Origin: Pagrus major
Taxonomy: Eukaryota; Chordata; Actinopteri; Spariformes; Sparidae
DNA length: 64,000 nucleotides
Direction of reading: 5' to 3'
Assembly (NCBI RefSeq): GCF_040436345.1
Contig: NC_133227.1
Location: 22,938,671-23,002,670 of the forward strand
Part shown: positions 61,432 to 64,000 of the stretch, piece after piece
Position numbering within the stretch: position 1 is the stretch's first letter
Layout: each line of letters begins with the position of its first letter
Notes under the pieces: generated by a model
Databases searched by the model: none
What the model saw: the letters and a program-made list of their open reading frames with translations, nothing else
Told to the model about the DNA's origin: nothing
Program-made: the position numbers and the translations under genes

Positions 61432-64000
61432 TGGTCTCAGGGCAGAATTCGTGTTTTTCTGTTTTAAGGCAACAGAGTTGGAAAAAAGGGAGTCAGTTGT
61501 CTTCTCTGGTCTCAGGGTAGAAGTTGTTTTGTAGGATTTTCCTCATGGCTGTTTAGTCTCATCTGGTCCCAGGGCAGAGACCATTGTTTCCCACAATTTA
61601 GTCTGAGGGCAGGTGAATCCCTCCTGGTCTCAGGGCAGAAGTTGTCTGAGGGCAGGTGAATCCCTCCTGGTCTCAGGGCAGAAGTTGTATTTTTCTGTTT
61701 TAAGGTAACGTAGTTGGACAAAAGGGAGTCAACTGTCTCCTCTGGTCTCAGGGCAGAAGTTGTCTGAGGGCAGGTGAATCTCTCCTGGTCTCAGGGCAGA
61801 AGTTGTTTTTTAGGATGTCCTCATGGCTGTTTAGTCTCATCTGGTCCCAGGGCAGAGACCATTGTTTCCTACAATTTTGTCTGAGGCAGGTGAATCCCTC
61901 CTGGTCTCGGGGCAGAAGTTGTATTTTTCTGTTTTAAGGCAACGTAGTTGGACAAAAGGGAGTCAACTGTCTCCTCTGGTCTCAGGGCAGAAGTTGTCTG
62001 AGGGCAGGTGAATCTCTGCTGGTCTCAGGGCAGAAGTTGTTTTTTAGGATGTCCTCATGGCTGTTTAGTCTCATCTGGTCCCAGGGCAGAGACCATTGTT
62101 TCCTACAATTTTGTCTGAGGCAGGTGAATCCCTCCTGGTCTCAGGGCAGAAGTTGTATTTTTCTGTTTTAAGGCAACGTAGTTGGACAAAAGGGAGTCAA
62201 CTGTCTCCTCTGGTCTCAGGGCAGAAGTTGTCTGAGGGCAGGTGAATCCCTCCTGGTCTCAGGGCAGAAGTCATATTTTTTTCTGTTTTAAGGCAACGTC
62301 TTTGGACAAAAGGGAGTCAACTGTCTCCTCTGGTCTGAGGGCAGAAGTTGTTTTGTAGGATTTTCCTCATGGCTGTTTAGGCTCATCTGGTCCCAGGGCA
62401 GAGACCATTGTTTCTCAAAATTTTGTCTGAGGGCAGGTGAATCCCTCCTGGTCTCAGGGCAGAAGTCATATTTTTCTGTTTTAAGGCAACGTAGCTGGAC
62501 AAAAGGGAGTCAACTGTCTCCTCTGGTCTCAGGGCAGAAGTTGTCTGAGGGCAGGTGAATCCCTCCTGGTCTCAGGGCAGAAGTTGTTTTTTAGGATGTC
62601 CTCATGGCTGTTTAGTCTCATCTGGTCCCAGGGCAGAGACCATTGTTTCCTACAATTTTGTCTGAGGCAGGTGAATCCCTCCTGGTCTCAGGGCAGAAGT
62701 TGTATTTTTCTGTTTTAAGGCAACGTAGTTGGACAAAAGGGAGTCAACTGTCTCCTCTGGTCTCAGGGCAGAAGTTGTCTGAGGGCAGGTGAATCCCTCC
62801 TGGTCTCAGGGCAGAAGTCATATTTTTTCTGTTTTAAGGCAACGTCTTTGGACAAAAGGGAGTCAACTGTCTCCTCTGGTCTCAGGGCAGAAGTTGTTTT
62901 GTAGGATTTTCCTCATGGCTGTTTAGGCTCATCTGGTCCCAGGGCAGAGACCATTGTTTCTCAAAATTTTGTCTGAGGGCAGGTGAATCCCTCCTGGTCT
63001 CAGGGCAGAAGTCATATTGAGGGCAGGTGAATCCCTCCTGGTCTCAGGGCAGAAGTCATATTTTTCTGTTTTAAGGCAACGTAGCTGGTAAAAAGGGAGT
63101 CAACTGTCTCCTCTGGTCTCAGGGCAGAAGTTGTCTGAGGGCAGGTGAATCCCTCCTGGTCTCAGGGCAGAAGTTGTCTGAGGGCAGAAGTTGTCTGAGG
63201 GCAGGTGAATCCCTCCTGGTCTCAGGGCAGAAGTTGTCTGAGGGCAGAAGTTGTCTGAGGGCAGGTGAATCCCTCCTGGTCTCAGGGCAGAAGTTGTCTG
63301 AGGGCAGGTGAATCCCTCCTGGTCTCAGGGCAGAAGTTGTATTTTTCTGTTTTAAGGTAACGTAGTTGGACAAAAGGGAGTCAACTGTCTCCTCTGGTCT
63401 CAGGGCAGAAGTTGTCTGAGGGCAGGTGAATCCCTCCTGGTCTCAGGGCAGAAGTTGTCTGAGGGCAGGTGAATCCCTCCTGGTCTCAGGGCAGAAGTCA
63501 TATTTTTTCTGTTTTAAGGCAACGTCTTTGGACAAAAGAGAGTCAACTGTCTCCTCTGGTCTCAGGGCAGAAGTTGTTTTGTAGGATTTTCCTCATGGCT
63601 GTTTAGGCTCATCTGGTCCCAGGGCAGAGACCATTGTTTCTCAAAATTTTGTCTGAGGGCAGGTGAATCCCTCCTGGTCTCAGGGCAGAAGTCATATTTT
63701 TCTGTTTTAAGGCAACGTAGCTGGTAAAAAGGGAGTCAACTGTCTCCTCTGGTCTCAGGGCAGAAGTTGTCTGAGGGCAGGTGAATCCCTCCTGGTCTCA
63801 GGGCAGAAGTTGTCTGAGGGCAGAAGTTGTCTGAGGGCAGGTGAATCCCTCCTGGTCTCAGGGCAGAAGTTGTCTGAGGGCAGAAGTTGTCTGAGGGCAG
63901 GTGAATCCCTCCTGGTCTCAGGGCAGAAGTTGTATTTTTCTGTTTTAAGGTAACGTAGTTGGACAAAAGGGAGTCAACTGTCTCCTCTGGTCTCAGGGCA
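61432..64000. repeat. Compound minisatellite based on GGTCTCAGGGCAGAAGTTGT
   Basis: Dozens of copies of GGTCTCAGGGCAGAAGTTGT alternate with GAGGGCAGGTGAATCCCTCC, with longer inserts (CTCATGGCTGTTTAG..., TTTTTCTGTTTTAAGGCAAC...) that recur in order at spacings of about 240-700 bp. Arrays within arrays are evident at 63119-63330 and 63736-63940. It continues past the window. Long open frames on the minus strand are translation of the repeat, not genes. Confidence 0.95.

Noticed and set aside
61512-63966. Minus-strand frames with repeated SDNFCPETRRDSPAL text
   Set aside because: Translation of the minisatellite units; frames begin and end according to unit boundaries.

Overview
The window is vertebrate nuclear DNA, almost certainly from a ray-finned (teleost, probably percomorph) fish. 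The evidence is split genes with GT-AG introns, dense CA/GT microsatellites, typical fish interspersed repeats, and a set of genes whose human counterparts lie on 5q31-q35. I see no bacterial, viral, retroviral or Polinton-like content. All exon coordinates were read by hand from splice signals, reading-frame continuity and remembered protein families; no search was run.

Layout. 120-4249 (-): slbp2, a histone-mRNA stem-loop binding protein. 5294-7339 (+): zmat2, a spliceosomal zinc-finger protein arranged head-to-head with slbp2. 7.4-12.9 kb: intergenic repeats. 12988-20256 (+): lcp2 (SLP-76), 21 coding exons. 20789-21481: a deleted DNA transposon with long inverted repeats. 25119-26631 (+): a two-exon forkhead gene of the FOXI family. 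26.9-39.1 kb: gene-poor, with minisatellites, microsatellites, foldback elements and a degenerate GGTTCC-type satellite. 39168-41194 (-): nhp2, an H/ACA snoRNP protein. 42667-44104 (-): a PLAC8/cornifelin-family gene. 46747-51816 (-): a complete TIM-family (HAVCR/TIMD4-like) receptor gene. 54.8 kb: a relic of a third TIM copy. 57645-59717 (-): a second TIM gene, signal-peptide exon not found. 55921-56683: a 164-bp satellite whose units each carry a long palindrome. 61432-64000: a minisatellite running off the window.

Two themes recur. Immune signalling: lcp2 is the T-cell/myeloid adaptor, and the TIM genes encode IgV-mucin receptors with tyrosine-bearing tails. RNA metabolism: slbp2, zmat2 and nhp2 are housekeeping RNA-protein genes with CpG-rich starts. 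The most interesting signals are the palindromic satellite with apparently lengthening arms, the TIM duplication (two genes plus a relic, with a reduced cysteine set), an lcp2 intron with complementary AC and GT repeats at its two ends, and a foldback hairpin family present three times.
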